A DNA stretch of 64,000 nt from Pedobacter steynii (GTDB lineage Bacteria; Bacteroidota; Bacteroidia; Sphingobacteriales; Sphingobacteriaceae): contig NZ_CP017141.1 of NCBI RefSeq assembly GCF_001721645.1, positions 1,116,001 through 1,180,000 on the forward strand, written 5' to 3'. Below are positions 41,631-50,965 of this stretch, one piece after another. Each line of letters starts with the position of its first letter. The first letter of the stretch is position 1. A program made the translations under genes and the position numbers. The notes under the pieces were generated by a model. That model did not search any database. It had not been told where the DNA came from and saw only the letters and a list, made by a program, of their open reading frames with translations.

Positions 41631-42212
41631 ATGGATGATCATCGTCGCAGTATCATAAAAAACTGGAAGCTGTTAGTGGAAGGGGAAAAACAAGGCCTGT
41701 ATACCTGTTTCAATCTCTTTTATGACGATCTATACCGGTTTGGCCTGTCTTTATACCGGGACCCGGAGCTGATAAAAGAAAGCATTCAGAATTTATTTAT
41801 AGAACTTTGGGCCATACGGGATAAACTGGGTGATGTAGGGAATATTCAGCAGTATGTTTTTACCATTTACAAACGGATCATTTATAAGACTCACCAAAAA
41901 TCGTTCAGCAATGATCCTGAAAACAACCTTCCCTTAGAAAATGTTAAAGAAGAAGTACTAAGTGTGAGATCCTATGAATCGATCTTAATTGCAAGCCAGG
42001 AAGATGAGTACCTGAAAAAGAGGTTGAAGCACGCCCTTGCAAAATTAACGCCCCGGCAGAAAGAGATCATCCTCATGCGCTATTATGAATGTCTGTCCTT
42101 TAAAGAGATCGCGCACAAGACGCTGCTAACAGAAAGAACGGTTTACAATACCCTTCATAATGCCATCAATGCCTTGCGCGAAAATCTTCTTTTTATCTGG
42201 CCATTCTTCTAA
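41631..42212 (+). CDS. ECF-type RNA polymerase sigma factor
   Basis: 193 residues. Region 2 covers about residues 25-95 (YDDLYRFGLSLYRDPELIKESIQNLFIELW). Region 4 covers about 130-180, with LTPRQKEIILMRYYECLSFKEIA and the helix-turn-helix LTERTVYNTLHNA. It belongs to the FecI/SigW-like ECF group used for SusC/FecR signalling in Bacteroidota. Its stop abuts the stop of the convergent acetyltransferase gene. The FecR and STN-type SusC of this locus lie 9 to 10 kb away on the other strand and have no other sigma gene beside them, so they are the likely partners. Confidence 0.9.
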   Translation: MDDHRRSIIKNWKLLVEGEKQGLYTCFNLFYDDLYRFGLSLYRDPELIKESIQNLFIELWAIRDKLGDVGNIQQYVFTIYKRIIYKTHQKSFSNDPENNLPLENVKEEVLSVRSYESILIASQEDEYLKKRLKHALAKLTPRQKEIILMRYYECLSFKEIAHKTLLTERTVYNTLHNAINALRENLLFIWPFF

Positions 42213-43412
42213 TTAAATCTTTAGCCGGATCTTTCGCTTTTCCAGTAATCCGGTAATCATTACTATAATCAACGCATAACACAAAGATTTGAGTAGCCCC
42301 ACTTCTCCTGTTCTTAAGAAAAGAGGCAATTGAGGAATGCTCATCAGGGTCAGCAATGCATAATGAATATAAGGTAAAAGATAACAGGTTAATGTACTCG
42401 TTCCTGCAGGTTTAACCGGCAAATACCACTTCTGCAGGCTTAAAACCTCCGTCAGGTAAACCATCAGTGCAAAAGCAATGGCTGTTATGCCTGCACAGAT
42501 ACTCGTCCAGGATGGCGTGGCTCTTATTTTGGAAATTCCCCATAAAGGATTTGTAAAATAGCCAAACAAGAACAACAATATGCTGAAAGCCATAATGCCT
42601 ACCCAGAAATTTGAACTTTTGCTTCCAAATTTACGATATAGTAATGCCGTGATGATTCCCGCCATTGGTAAAGCAGGCATCGCTCCGTCTCCTGCAATCC
42701 ATATGTAGGGCCGTATCTGCTCAAAAAGGTCCAGCCATCCCAGATTATTGGCGATACTAAAACCAAGAAAAAACAAAAATACTAAGATCTGCAGCAGCAA
42801 TTTTCCGCCTGAAAAAAGAAAGACACAACTGGAGATAAAGTAAGCCCAGCCAATCAGCCCTAAGATCCCCCACCATTGAACTTTCATTGCCATAATTCCG
42901 GATGCCTCATCGCTTTCAAATAAAACGGCCATTCCAATGAGCAATAGCATTCCAAGAACCTTCAGCCATTTACTTAAAGTCGCTTTGTAGGAAGAATAGT
43001 CCAGCCAGATCAGAAAGAAACTTATCGTAACCAGGATTTGCCATAGTGGCTTGCTAAGCAGAGCAGTCTCACTATACCCTTCCATATTCACATGAAAAAA
43101 TCCCATAATGAGCAGTGCAACCGTACGGGAAGAGATATGTAAAAAGAGCTGCAAATCATTATCCCCTTTTTTCCTTCTGCTGTGAACCGCATAAGGAACA
43201 GACAACCCCACGATGAATAAAAAAGCAGGGAACACAACATCAGCAAGGCCCATCTCATTGGCATCAGCTGCTGCATGCTCCAACCAGACCGGAACTCCTG
43301 TTAACGTCCAGAGGTCATTTACGAAGATCATGAGAACCATTACCACAGCTCTTAAAGCATCAATAGCTACCAGGCGTTTTCCTGAATCTTTCAATGGTGT
43401 ACTGCCTGTCAT
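42213..43412 (-). CDS. DUF5009/NagX-like membrane acyltransferase
   Basis: 399 residues with about ten transmembrane helices. The N-terminal RLVAIDALRAVVMVLMIFVND with downstream FPAFLFIVGLSVPYA is characteristic of the DUF5009/heparan-alpha-glucosaminide N-acetyltransferase-like group. NagX of that group sits in GlcNAc and chitin utilisation clusters and is proposed to act on amino sugars at the inner membrane. Its location directly behind two GH18 genes (2-bp gap) supports an amino-sugar role. The exact reaction is not established. Confidence 0.82.
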   Translation of the reverse strand: MTGSTPLKDSGKRLVAIDALRAVVMVLMIFVNDLWTLTGVPVWLEHAAADANEMGLADVVFPAFLFIVGLSVPYAVHSRRKKGDNDLQLFLHISSRTVALLIMGFFHVNMEGYSETALLSKPLWQILVTISFFLIWLDYSSYKATLSKWLKVLGMLLLIGMAVLFESDEASGIMAMKVQWWGILGLIGWAYFISSCVFLFSGGKLLLQILVFLFFLGFSIANNLGWLDLFEQIRPYIWIAGDGAMPALPMAGIITALLYRKFGSKSSNFWVGIMAFSILLFLFGYFTNPLWGISKIRATPSWTSICAGITAIAFALMVYLTEVLSLQKWYLPVKPAGTSTLTCYLLPYIHYALLTLMSIPQLPLFLRTGEVGLLKSLCYALIIVMITGLLEKRKIRLKI

Positions 43413-43414
43413 CC

Positions 43415-44758
43415 TTAGTTTAGTGTTTTATAAATCGCGCCCATTAATGAGTTTGCTCCTTTTACATCATAGTCGCCGGCGTAGAGGTAAGCTCCCTTGA
43501 AACCATTTGATTTGATATATGCAGCTTTTTTATCCACCAATGGAATACCATTGTAATATACGCCAAATTTAATGTCCGACATTTCTTTCTGATGAGCATT
43601 AGGATCCAGGCTCAGGATATCCTTAAAAGGCATGTAATCATAAGAACCCCAGCCAAGGTTATTTCCCGCAGCATTGATCTCATTATAGCGTAAACCAAAT
43701 GCTGGAATACCAATAACGATTTTTTCTTTAGGCATCTTATTTTTCCAGATATCCGCCCCTGCAACCATAAAGTCAAACCCGGAAGGCTGCCCCCTTGGTG
43801 CATCCGGACCAACATGAACCCCATCTTCATAAGCATGCACATTAACCCAGTCTGCTTTAGCAAAATCGGCCACCGGATAGTCCCAGTGCAAATAATTAGT
43901 GGTCACAGAGACAGTCAACAATTGTGTAGGCAAGGCCGTACGGAGCAGTGATAAAAACGGACCTATTGACTGCATGTTCTTGTTGGTAATTGCTGCATCG
44001 TCATTTCCCAGGTCCGTCATCAGGATATCTACCCCGTCCACTTTATGGTCAGTTACATATTGAGCTATTGTTGTCGCCAGCGCAACCCTTTTCACAGGAT
44101 CGCTAATCACTGATCCAAAATCAGCATTATTATAAAGCGACCAGCCATCGATTCCTGATAAGGTTCCTGTTACTCCTAGTAACAACGGCACTTTGTTGAT
44201 GTGAGCCCTTGCCACCTGTTCATCAAGATTCTGTGCCTGGTTGCCTTTAGAGAAATCCACAGCTCCTGTTGGGGTTACCCTTGCTCCGGTATACACAATA
44301 TGTGTTACTGTTGCATAGTCAACACTTGCAGCGACTGCATTTTCTGTCAGATAAGCTACCGCCACATTCGTAAAAGTTTTGGGTGTATAGGTAGAGGGGC
44401 TCACCAACACTTTTGAGATGCGCGTAGAAGTCTGACCGTTATAAGTAGCCTCCACTTTAATCTCATATTCTCCCCCCGCTACCGGAGCAAAGGTAAAAGT
44501 GGTATCCGTTGATACTTCCTTATTGTTGACTTTCCAGGAAATTTTCGTTTTCTCTATCGGCTTAGGGGAAAATGCCAGTCCCGAATATATAGCAGACTGC
44601 CCCTGGAATATGATTCTGTTGGGGCTGGTAAAAACCCCGTTATTATCTATAATTCTGGGATGAAAATTATCATCGTAATCTGCTTCCTTTCCCTTTTTAC
44701 AACCTACTAAACAAGTTAGTAAAACCACATAAAGCATCAGGTGTTTAATATTTCCCAT
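43415..44758 (-). CDS. GH18-like lipoprotein lacking the catalytic acid (probable glycan binder)
   Basis: 447 residues from the start at 44758, with lipobox Cys20 (TCLVGC). A longer frame to 44854 would overlap the preceding gene. An Ig/PKD-like domain covers about 45-120 (ISWKVNNKEVSTDTTFTF), followed by a GH18-type barrel. The GH18 signature DxxDxDxE reads DGVDILMT at 241-248: Leu246 replaces the third Asp and Thr248 replaces the proton-donor Glu. The usual MxYD segment is changed to VHAYED. It is therefore probably inactive as a chitinase and may serve as a surface glycan-binding protein, the place often taken by SusE/F-like proteins. Confidence 0.83.
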   Translation of the reverse strand: MGNIKHLMLYVVLLTCLVGCKKGKEADYDDNFHPRIIDNNGVFTSPNRIIFQGQSAIYSGLAFSPKPIEKTKISWKVNNKEVSTDTTFTFAPVAGGEYEIKVEATYNGQTSTRISKVLVSPSTYTPKTFTNVAVAYLTENAVAASVDYATVTHIVYTGARVTPTGAVDFSKGNQAQNLDEQVARAHINKVPLLLGVTGTLSGIDGWSLYNNADFGSVISDPVKRVALATTIAQYVTDHKVDGVDILMTDLGNDDAAITNKNMQSIGPFLSLLRTALPTQLLTVSVTTNYLHWDYPVADFAKADWVNVHAYEDGVHVGPDAPRGQPSGFDFMVAGADIWKNKMPKEKIVIGIPAFGLRYNEINAAGNNLGWGSYDYMPFKDILSLDPNAHQKEMSDIKFGVYYNGIPLVDKKAAYIKSNGFKGAYLYAGDYDVKGANSLMGAIYKTLN

Positions 44759-44798
44759 ATGGTATATCTTAAATGATGTAATCATCTGTTTATCTAAA

Positions 44799-45788
44799 TT
44801 AATTTTCAATTTCTCTGTGGATTGCATTGAGCAGAGAAAGTGCTCCGCCGGCATCTCCCAAAAGTTGCCAGATCATCACTCCTCCAGCTTTCTTTTGCCG
44901 GGCATAAGAAAGTTTTTTCTGTAGGGTGGGCCAACCGTTATAGTAAAAGGTTCCCTTGCCGGGTAATTCCCAAAGGTCAACCTTTTCAGCACCAGGGTAC
45001 AGTTGTACAATTTCTCCATAGGTCAGACTTTCGGGAATATCTGCTCCAAAACCATAAGCATAAAACGGAAGCCCAAGGATGAGCCGCTCTGCGGGAATAT
45101 TTCTTAACACATTCCAATGATTAAAATCTGCCTCTGCAGCCTCATAGGTAGAATGAGGCCCGGGTTTATCCTTTCGCCATGGCCCGGTCTGGTCATAAGA
45201 CATGATATTGATCAGGTCAAATAAAGCCAATGCTTTGTCAGAATAAGCAGCAGAATTCCAGGTGGCCACCGCAGCCGTCATCAGCTTATTTTCTTTTTTA
45301 AGGGCAGCAGATAAATCAGTTACAAAGGCTTCGTAATCTTCATTCACAAAATCGCCCTCCAGATCTACATCTATTCCATCCAGGTTGTAAGTCCGGGTCA
45401 GTTGTATTAACCCACCCACTAATACCTTTCTTTTATCTGGTTTTAGCAGATCTTTAAGGTACTGAGGAGGATTTCCTCCTGCAATAGCCGCAATCACCTT
45501 TACTTGCTGCTGATGTGCTTTCTTCACCAGTTCCGCTAACCCTTTAACAGGAGCGAAAATTCCCGAAGCATCGGGATTAATAAAAGCGATGTTTAAATGG
45601 GTGATTTTGTTAAAATCAATCGTAGCAGGTTTAACCAGTAAATCCCCATCGGCAAACAGGTATCCAATTACTTTAAAGCGTTCAACTTTTTCTATTTCTG
45701 GTTCCGCTGCGGTCACCGGATTCTTACTACATCCCGTCAGCATCAGGGAAAAGCAAATGAGGTGGGCCAATAATCTTATATTTTTCAT
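44799..45788 (-). CDS. GH18-family glycoside hydrolase (chitinase or endo-beta-N-acetylglucosaminidase), lipoprotein
   Basis: 329 residues, signal peptide with lipobox Cys20 (LMLTGC). Intact GH18 catalytic signature DGIDVDLE at 137-144, Glu144 being the proton donor. The substrate-assisting segment NIMSYDQTGPW also matches. It would cleave beta-1,4-linked GlcNAc-containing glycans at the cell surface. Chitin and host N-glycan cores are both possible. Second enzyme-type gene after susC/susD in the cluster, 17 bp after susD. Confidence 0.9.
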   Translation of the reverse strand: MKNIRLLAHLICFSLMLTGCSKNPVTAAEPEIEKVERFKVIGYLFADGDLLVKPATIDFNKITHLNIAFINPDASGIFAPVKGLAELVKKAHQQQVKVIAAIAGGNPPQYLKDLLKPDKRKVLVGGLIQLTRTYNLDGIDVDLEGDFVNEDYEAFVTDLSAALKKENKLMTAAVATWNSAAYSDKALALFDLINIMSYDQTGPWRKDKPGPHSTYEAAEADFNHWNVLRNIPAERLILGLPFYAYGFGADIPESLTYGEIVQLYPGAEKVDLWELPGKGTFYYNGWPTLQKKLSYARQKKAGGVMIWQLLGDAGGALSLLNAIHREIEN

Positions 45789-45805
45789 ACTTCTCTTTTT
45801 TAATG

Positions 45806-47401
45806 TTATTCCTTATCCCACCATACTCTTTTAGTCCAGCTGTCTACCCCACCTAATGCCGGTAAAACTTTTTCAAAGTTTGCCTTATTCTGTTCCTCTT
45901 CCAGGTAAGGATATTCAAACCTTCTTGGAATAGTCAGGCTTTCTCCGGTTTCAGACACACCTACTGCAGGCAGCAGATTAGGGAAACCAGACCTTCTCCA
46001 GTTGGCATAAGCTTCAGGCCCGTTTAAGAATAATGTAATCCACAGCTGTTTATTAATCGTCTCAATCTCTCTTCCCGAGATCAATTGGTTTCCCTGAATA
46101 AAGGTGTTGATTTCATTAGCCGGAACTGTTGGTCCTCCCGGAAAGAACCCCAGTTGCTGAAAAGCAGCTGTGACTCCTTTTTCAAAATGGCTTGCAGCTG
46201 TTCCGCCAAAAGATGGTCCAAACCGAACCGTAGCTTCGGCCAGTAAAAGCTCTACCTCTGAATAGGTGAGATGCAGAAATGGGGCATTAAAACGAAGCAG
46301 GAAATTTGCAGGTTGTGCTTTCTGGTCATTATTAACTGCAGTATAGGGTCCCTTTCCAGGGATATCTACAATGACATTTGGTAAAAATCCATCCCATATA
46401 TAGCTTCCAGGAATCACGCCAACATAGCCTACTTTTTCTACCAGAGGCTCAGTAAGATCAATCCTGCTTAAAGGATTACCACCAGGGATATCTACATAGT
46501 ATTTTACCATATATTTCATTCTGGGATCATTTGTTGTCCGGAGCTGATCAAGAAATGGGGTGGTAAAACGTCCGGGAATTCCTCCTCCGTTAAAGAATGA
46601 AGCCGATACACCATTACCCCGGATATTTCCTTTACCATCTTCATAAGGATTCTGAATATCTTCATGATCCAGCTTACAGACATCTCCATTACTGGTAAAG
46701 ACACCCTCATTATAAGCCTGCTGAGCTTCGGCCTTTGCTTTTACCGGATCCCGTTTTACCAGGCGCATGGCCAGTCTTAAACGTAAGGAGCTGGCAAATT
46801 TCTTCCAGGCATTGATGTCCCCGCCGTAGAACAAATCTCCCTTTACCACATCCTTTCCTCCATCAAGCTGCGCCCGGGCCGCTTTTAATTCCTGAAAAAA
46901 GTTAGTGTAAATTTCTTCCTGAGTATCAAATTTGGCTTTAATGCCAAGACCCGCTTCGCTATAGGGAAGGTCACCATACAAGTCAGTCATCCTTGCAAAG
47001 TTATACACCTTCATAATGCGGCAAATCGCATTCAGATTGGTTTTATCAGGCACATTAGTTGTTCTTTTTACCGCATCAACTACATTCACCAGATCACTTC
47101 CGTAAGAGTCCTCCCAAAGCACCCCCATGATATTAGGATCCCTGAAATATATTCCTCCCCAACGGTTGCTATAAGGTCCGGCAATATGTTGTACCAAAGG
47201 CATGGTCATCATAAAAGTGGTTCGTTCATTCACATTGAGATCACCCGAAAACCGGAGTTGAATTAACGAAAGCTGTACCGAGGGGTCCAGGTTAGAGGAT
47301 CTTGTAGGATCAATATTTGTATCCCCAAATTTTTTACAAGAGCTGAATAATCCAACAATCGTTAATAAACTGAGGAGGTATGTCTTTAAAATCGTTTTCA
47401 T
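45806..47401 (-). CDS. SusD-like outer-membrane lipoprotein (SusD-like group 2)
   Basis: 531 residues with lipobox Cys22 (GLFSSC). Typical segments: FARMTDLYGDLPYSEAG near residue 135, FASSLRLRLAMRLVKRDP near 215, and a C-terminal INKQLWITLFLNGPEAYANWRRSG. It would cap and supply ligand to the SusC encoded 26 bp upstream. The neighbouring GH18 genes point to a GlcNAc-containing ligand. Confidence 0.9.
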   Translation of the reverse strand: MKTILKTYLLSLLTIVGLFSSCKKFGDTNIDPTRSSNLDPSVQLSLIQLRFSGDLNVNERTTFMMTMPLVQHIAGPYSNRWGGIYFRDPNIMGVLWEDSYGSDLVNVVDAVKRTTNVPDKTNLNAICRIMKVYNFARMTDLYGDLPYSEAGLGIKAKFDTQEEIYTNFFQELKAARAQLDGGKDVVKGDLFYGGDINAWKKFASSLRLRLAMRLVKRDPVKAKAEAQQAYNEGVFTSNGDVCKLDHEDIQNPYEDGKGNIRGNGVSASFFNGGGIPGRFTTPFLDQLRTTNDPRMKYMVKYYVDIPGGNPLSRIDLTEPLVEKVGYVGVIPGSYIWDGFLPNVIVDIPGKGPYTAVNNDQKAQPANFLLRFNAPFLHLTYSEVELLLAEATVRFGPSFGGTAASHFEKGVTAAFQQLGFFPGGPTVPANEINTFIQGNQLISGREIETINKQLWITLFLNGPEAYANWRRSGFPNLLPAVGVSETGESLTIPRRFEYPYLEEEQNKANFEKVLPALGGVDSWTKRVWWDKE

Positions 47402-47427
47402 CGTTATTTTATTTAAATACTTACCTG

Positions 47428-50400
47428 TTAAAATCTAAAATTTAAATTAAGTCCAAAGCTGCGTCTGCCCGGAAGAGAGCCATATTCAATGCCTTGCCCA
47501 TTTCCGTTATTATAATTCGAATCGGGATCAACATTCGGGACATTTTTGTAAAGAATAAATGGATTTCGGCTCACTAAGCCTACCTGCACATCTTTTACTC
47601 CCCACCTGGCAGTCAATGATGAAGGAAGGCGATAATTCAAAGTAATTTCTCTGATCTTAACATAAGAAGCATCATAAATAAAAGGTCTGGCAACGGAGTT
47701 CGAAACATCGAGGATTCTTCCCCAATACACTGAAGGATCGATCGCTTTGGTATTTTGGCTATATACCGGAGTTCCATCAGGATTGGTCCCTATCTGAACT
47801 ACGCCTACCGGAACAAGTCCTCTTACCATACCAGCTGCTGTCCACTCCTGAATGGTTTTTCCTGCGGCCTGACGATCTTCTTCAGACTTTATCCACTCTG
47901 CTCTTCCCCCCAATGTTGTTTTCAGACTTCCGGAACCGGCTGCAGAATAATTGGTCAGAGAGAGTAAATCTGCTCCAAATTTCAAGTCGAAAATTGTTCC
48001 CAGGCTAAAGTTTTTATATCTGAATGTACTGCTCAATCCCCCAGTCCAGTCGAATACTCCTTTACCTACAATTTGCCGCGTAGGGCTTAGCATTGGTTGA
48101 AGGTCTATCGGATTGAGTATAATGTTTCCCTGAGGATCTTTCTGATAATCAAAAGCCAGAATTGCACCATACAAAGCACCCGGCTGAGCAACGACAGATA
48201 CCCCAAGCCATCGGGCATCAGAAAGACTTAAAAAGGGTGTTCCGGGAGCTAAAGATTCTACCTTATTCACATTTCTTGCAAAGCTGATGTTGATATCCCA
48301 ACTAAAATCTTTGCTGCTGACCGGTGTTCCACTCAATGCAACCTCTACTCCCTCATTGGAGATCACTCCTGCATTCCTGATTTCATTCTTGTACCCGGAA
48401 GAAGGAGGAATCGGTACGATATTTAGCTGATCTTTTGATTTCGAATTGTAATAAGTAAGGTCAAGCCCCAGCCGCTGGCCAAAGAATTTAAGTTCTGTTC
48501 CAAATTCATAAGAACGGGTAGTTGTTGGCTTCAGGTCAGCGTTTGGTTTAATACTTGTTGAAATCCCTCCGATCGTCTGTCCCTTAAATGGCAACGGACT
48601 TGTGGCATAATATGCATCGGTAAGGTAAGGATCCGTATCAGATGCAACCTGTGCTATGGAAGCCCTGATTTTACCAAATGACAAGATTTTTTTATCAATT
48701 TTCAAAGCTTCTGTGAAGATAAAACTCCCGCTCAATGAGGGATAAAGCTTACTGTTTTTTCCTAAAGCCAGGGTTGAATAGGCATCCTGACGAAGTGTAG
48801 CATCTACATACAGGTATCCTTTATAACCTGCTGCCAGGATCCCATAAACAGAGTTAAAGCCCTTTCTATACGCAGTGGGCTGTACCGACTGAGAGGTATA
48901 GCTGGTTGGGCTTACCACATCTAACACGGTCTGATTTGTGAACTGCAGGATACTTCCATCCGCACGACTTCTGGTAATGCTGCTTCCCAGACGGGCAGAT
49001 AAATTTAAAGAAGGGGTCACCTGTCTCTCGGCAGAAAGCAAAAGGTCTGCTTCTATGGTTTTCAATTTCCTTTTTGTTTGATCCAGTGTTCCGGTGAGCG
49101 CTCCCGGTGTTGATCTTGGGCTAAATTTTTCAAAGTCAAGATCTGTCTGGTCTGCGGATGCTCTTCCCTGTAAATTCAACCAGCTTAAAATGCTATAGTT
49201 GAGTTGTAATGTGCCCATTAAACGATCTTTAGTCGTTTTATTTTTCATTTCATTGATAACCCAGTAAGGATTCAGGCGGTACTGGTTTCCATTGTTCCAG
49301 TCCAGATAGCTTCCATCTGCATTTTTATACTCATTTTTAAAACGGGCCTGATCTACAGTATTTGCCAGAGACAGGAAGCTGTTTCCGATATTAGCTGGAT
49401 CATCAGCCAGTGATGGCCTATTGTTCACTTTTTCGTTCATGTAAAAGGCCCTTGCTTCCAGCGTAATCTTAGATCCGAATTTAGAACTCCCGTTAAAAGT
49501 AAAAGAGTTCCTATGCATTCCACTTGCCGGAATGATGTCTTTATTTGTCAGATTAGATGCAGAAAACCGAAAAGAAGAAACATCAGAAGCGTTTGTAAAG
49601 GAAAGCGTATTGGTAAAGGTTGAACCTGTACGAAAAAAACCATCTATATTATTTTTCACATAGGCATAAGGTCTGCGTTCGCCGGTTCCGGTAATGACCG
49701 TTAAATCCGGATCAATCCGGGCTCCAAAATTTTTGGTTAACGTATTGTAATCCTGTATAGCCAATGTATTTAACTGTTGCTTGGTTCCCTGACCATACAG
49801 AGATTGATAACCATCATAACTGGTCAGCTGACTTTCAATAGATGAAGTATTGTTAAATTCAATCCCCAGGTCTTTAGATCCAATTCCTTTTTTAGTAGTG
49901 ATCAGAATTACCCCGTTAGCAGCTCTGGCTCCGTACAAAGCCGATGCGGAGGCCCCTTTCAGGACACTGATTTTATCCACATCATCCGGATTGATAGCAG
50001 AAATGGCATCCCCAAAATCAAGCCCTCCCGCATATTGCCCGGAGCCTGTCCCCCCATAGTTAGAATTGTCTATAGGTACTCCATCAACCACATACAGCGG
50101 CTGGTTATTGCCTGTAACAGTTGTACTCCCACGAATAATGACACGGGAAGATCCTGCAGGTCCTCCGGCTGTTCCGGTGATAATCAATCCAGGAACTTTG
50201 CCTGCTAGCGAGTTGATAACATTAATCTCTCTTGCTTTTTTCAATCCCTTTCCATCTACTTCAGATACGGAATACCCTAAAGATTTTTGCTCTCTTTTAA
50301 TTCCTAAGGCAGTTACCACGGCCTCCTGTAATTCAGTAGTCGCTTCTCTTAAAACAATGGTTACACTTTTTTGCTGTTCAGTGGCTACAATCGCTGTTTC

Positions 50401-50928
50401 CTGAAATCCCAACATTCTGAAACGAATCACATCTCCCTGGTCTGCCGGAATAGAAAATCCTCCTTCAGCATTAGTTGCCACAGTTTTATTATTCTTCGTA
50501 TTGACGACTACCACACCGGGGATGGCCGATCCTTTTTCATCGTTTACCTTTCCTGTTAATGTAAAAATGGTATTCATATGGGGTACAGGCTGGTAGGACT
50601 GTATCATAATGGTCTGCCCATTGATCTGGTATTTTATACTTACTTTTTTAGCAATGGCATTCAGTACCTCATCAATCTTTTGTTTTTCAATTTTAAGATC
50701 AATTCGCGTATTGACGTTTAAGTCAAGAGGATTATAAGAAAAATGGACTCCTGCCTGACCTTCAATTTGCTTAAAAGCAGTAAGAACGGTGGTGTTTTTC
50801 CAATTAAAGGAATATAGCTTGTCCTTGGATTGTGCAAATCCCGAGAAGGAGAGAATCAGGATAGAGGATAAACAGGTTTTTAATAAGAGTCCATAAAAAA
50901 AATAATAAGGGGGTAATTTTTTTTTCAT
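47428..50928 (-). CDS. SusC-like TonB-dependent transducer with N-terminal STN domain
   Basis: 1166 residues. After a signal peptide (about 1-32) an STN domain spans about 40-110 (LTAFKQIEGQAGVHFSYNPLDL, IDEVLNAIAKK). This domain touches a FecR anti-sigma factor in the periplasm. Then a carboxypeptidase-regulatory-like domain (about 125-200), a plug with LYVVDGVPI and LKGASASALYGARAANGVILITTKKG, and the barrel ending in LNLNFRF. It both imports the glycan and signals its presence. FecR is encoded 37 bp upstream and SusD 26 bp downstream. Confidence 0.93.
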   Translation of the reverse strand: MKKKLPPYYFFYGLLLKTCLSSILILSFSGFAQSKDKLYSFNWKNTTVLTAFKQIEGQAGVHFSYNPLDLNVNTRIDLKIEKQKIDEVLNAIAKKVSIKYQINGQTIMIQSYQPVPHMNTIFTLTGKVNDEKGSAIPGVVVVNTKNNKTVATNAEGGFSIPADQGDVIRFRMLGFQETAIVATEQQKSVTIVLREATTELQEAVVTALGIKREQKSLGYSVSEVDGKGLKKAREINVINSLAGKVPGLIITGTAGGPAGSSRVIIRGSTTVTGNNQPLYVVDGVPIDNSNYGGTGSGQYAGGLDFGDAISAINPDDVDKISVLKGASASALYGARAANGVILITTKKGIGSKDLGIEFNNTSSIESQLTSYDGYQSLYGQGTKQQLNTLAIQDYNTLTKNFGARIDPDLTVITGTGERRPYAYVKNNIDGFFRTGSTFTNTLSFTNASDVSSFRFSASNLTNKDIIPASGMHRNSFTFNGSSKFGSKITLEARAFYMNEKVNNRPSLADDPANIGNSFLSLANTVDQARFKNEYKNADGSYLDWNNGNQYRLNPYWVINEMKNKTTKDRLMGTLQLNYSILSWLNLQGRASADQTDLDFEKFSPRSTPGALTGTLDQTKRKLKTIEADLLLSAERQVTPSLNLSARLGSSITRSRADGSILQFTNQTVLDVVSPTSYTSQSVQPTAYRKGFNSVYGILAAGYKGYLYVDATLRQDAYSTLALGKNSKLYPSLSGSFIFTEALKIDKKILSFGKIRASIAQVASDTDPYLTDAYYATSPLPFKGQTIGGISTSIKPNADLKPTTTRSYEFGTELKFFGQRLGLDLTYYNSKSKDQLNIVPIPPSSGYKNEIRNAGVISNEGVEVALSGTPVSSKDFSWDINISFARNVNKVESLAPGTPFLSLSDARWLGVSVVAQPGALYGAILAFDYQKDPQGNIILNPIDLQPMLSPTRQIVGKGVFDWTGGLSSTFRYKNFSLGTIFDLKFGADLLSLTNYSAAGSGSLKTTLGGRAEWIKSEEDRQAAGKTIQEWTAAGMVRGLVPVGVVQIGTNPDGTPVYSQNTKAIDPSVYWGRILDVSNSVARPFIYDASYVKIREITLNYRLPSSLTARWGVKDVQVGLVSRNPFILYKNVPNVDPDSNYNNGNGQGIEYGSLPGRRSFGLNLNFRF

Positions 50929-50965
50929 ACTGGGTTTGGTTAGTTTGGTTTGGTTAGTCGGGTTG

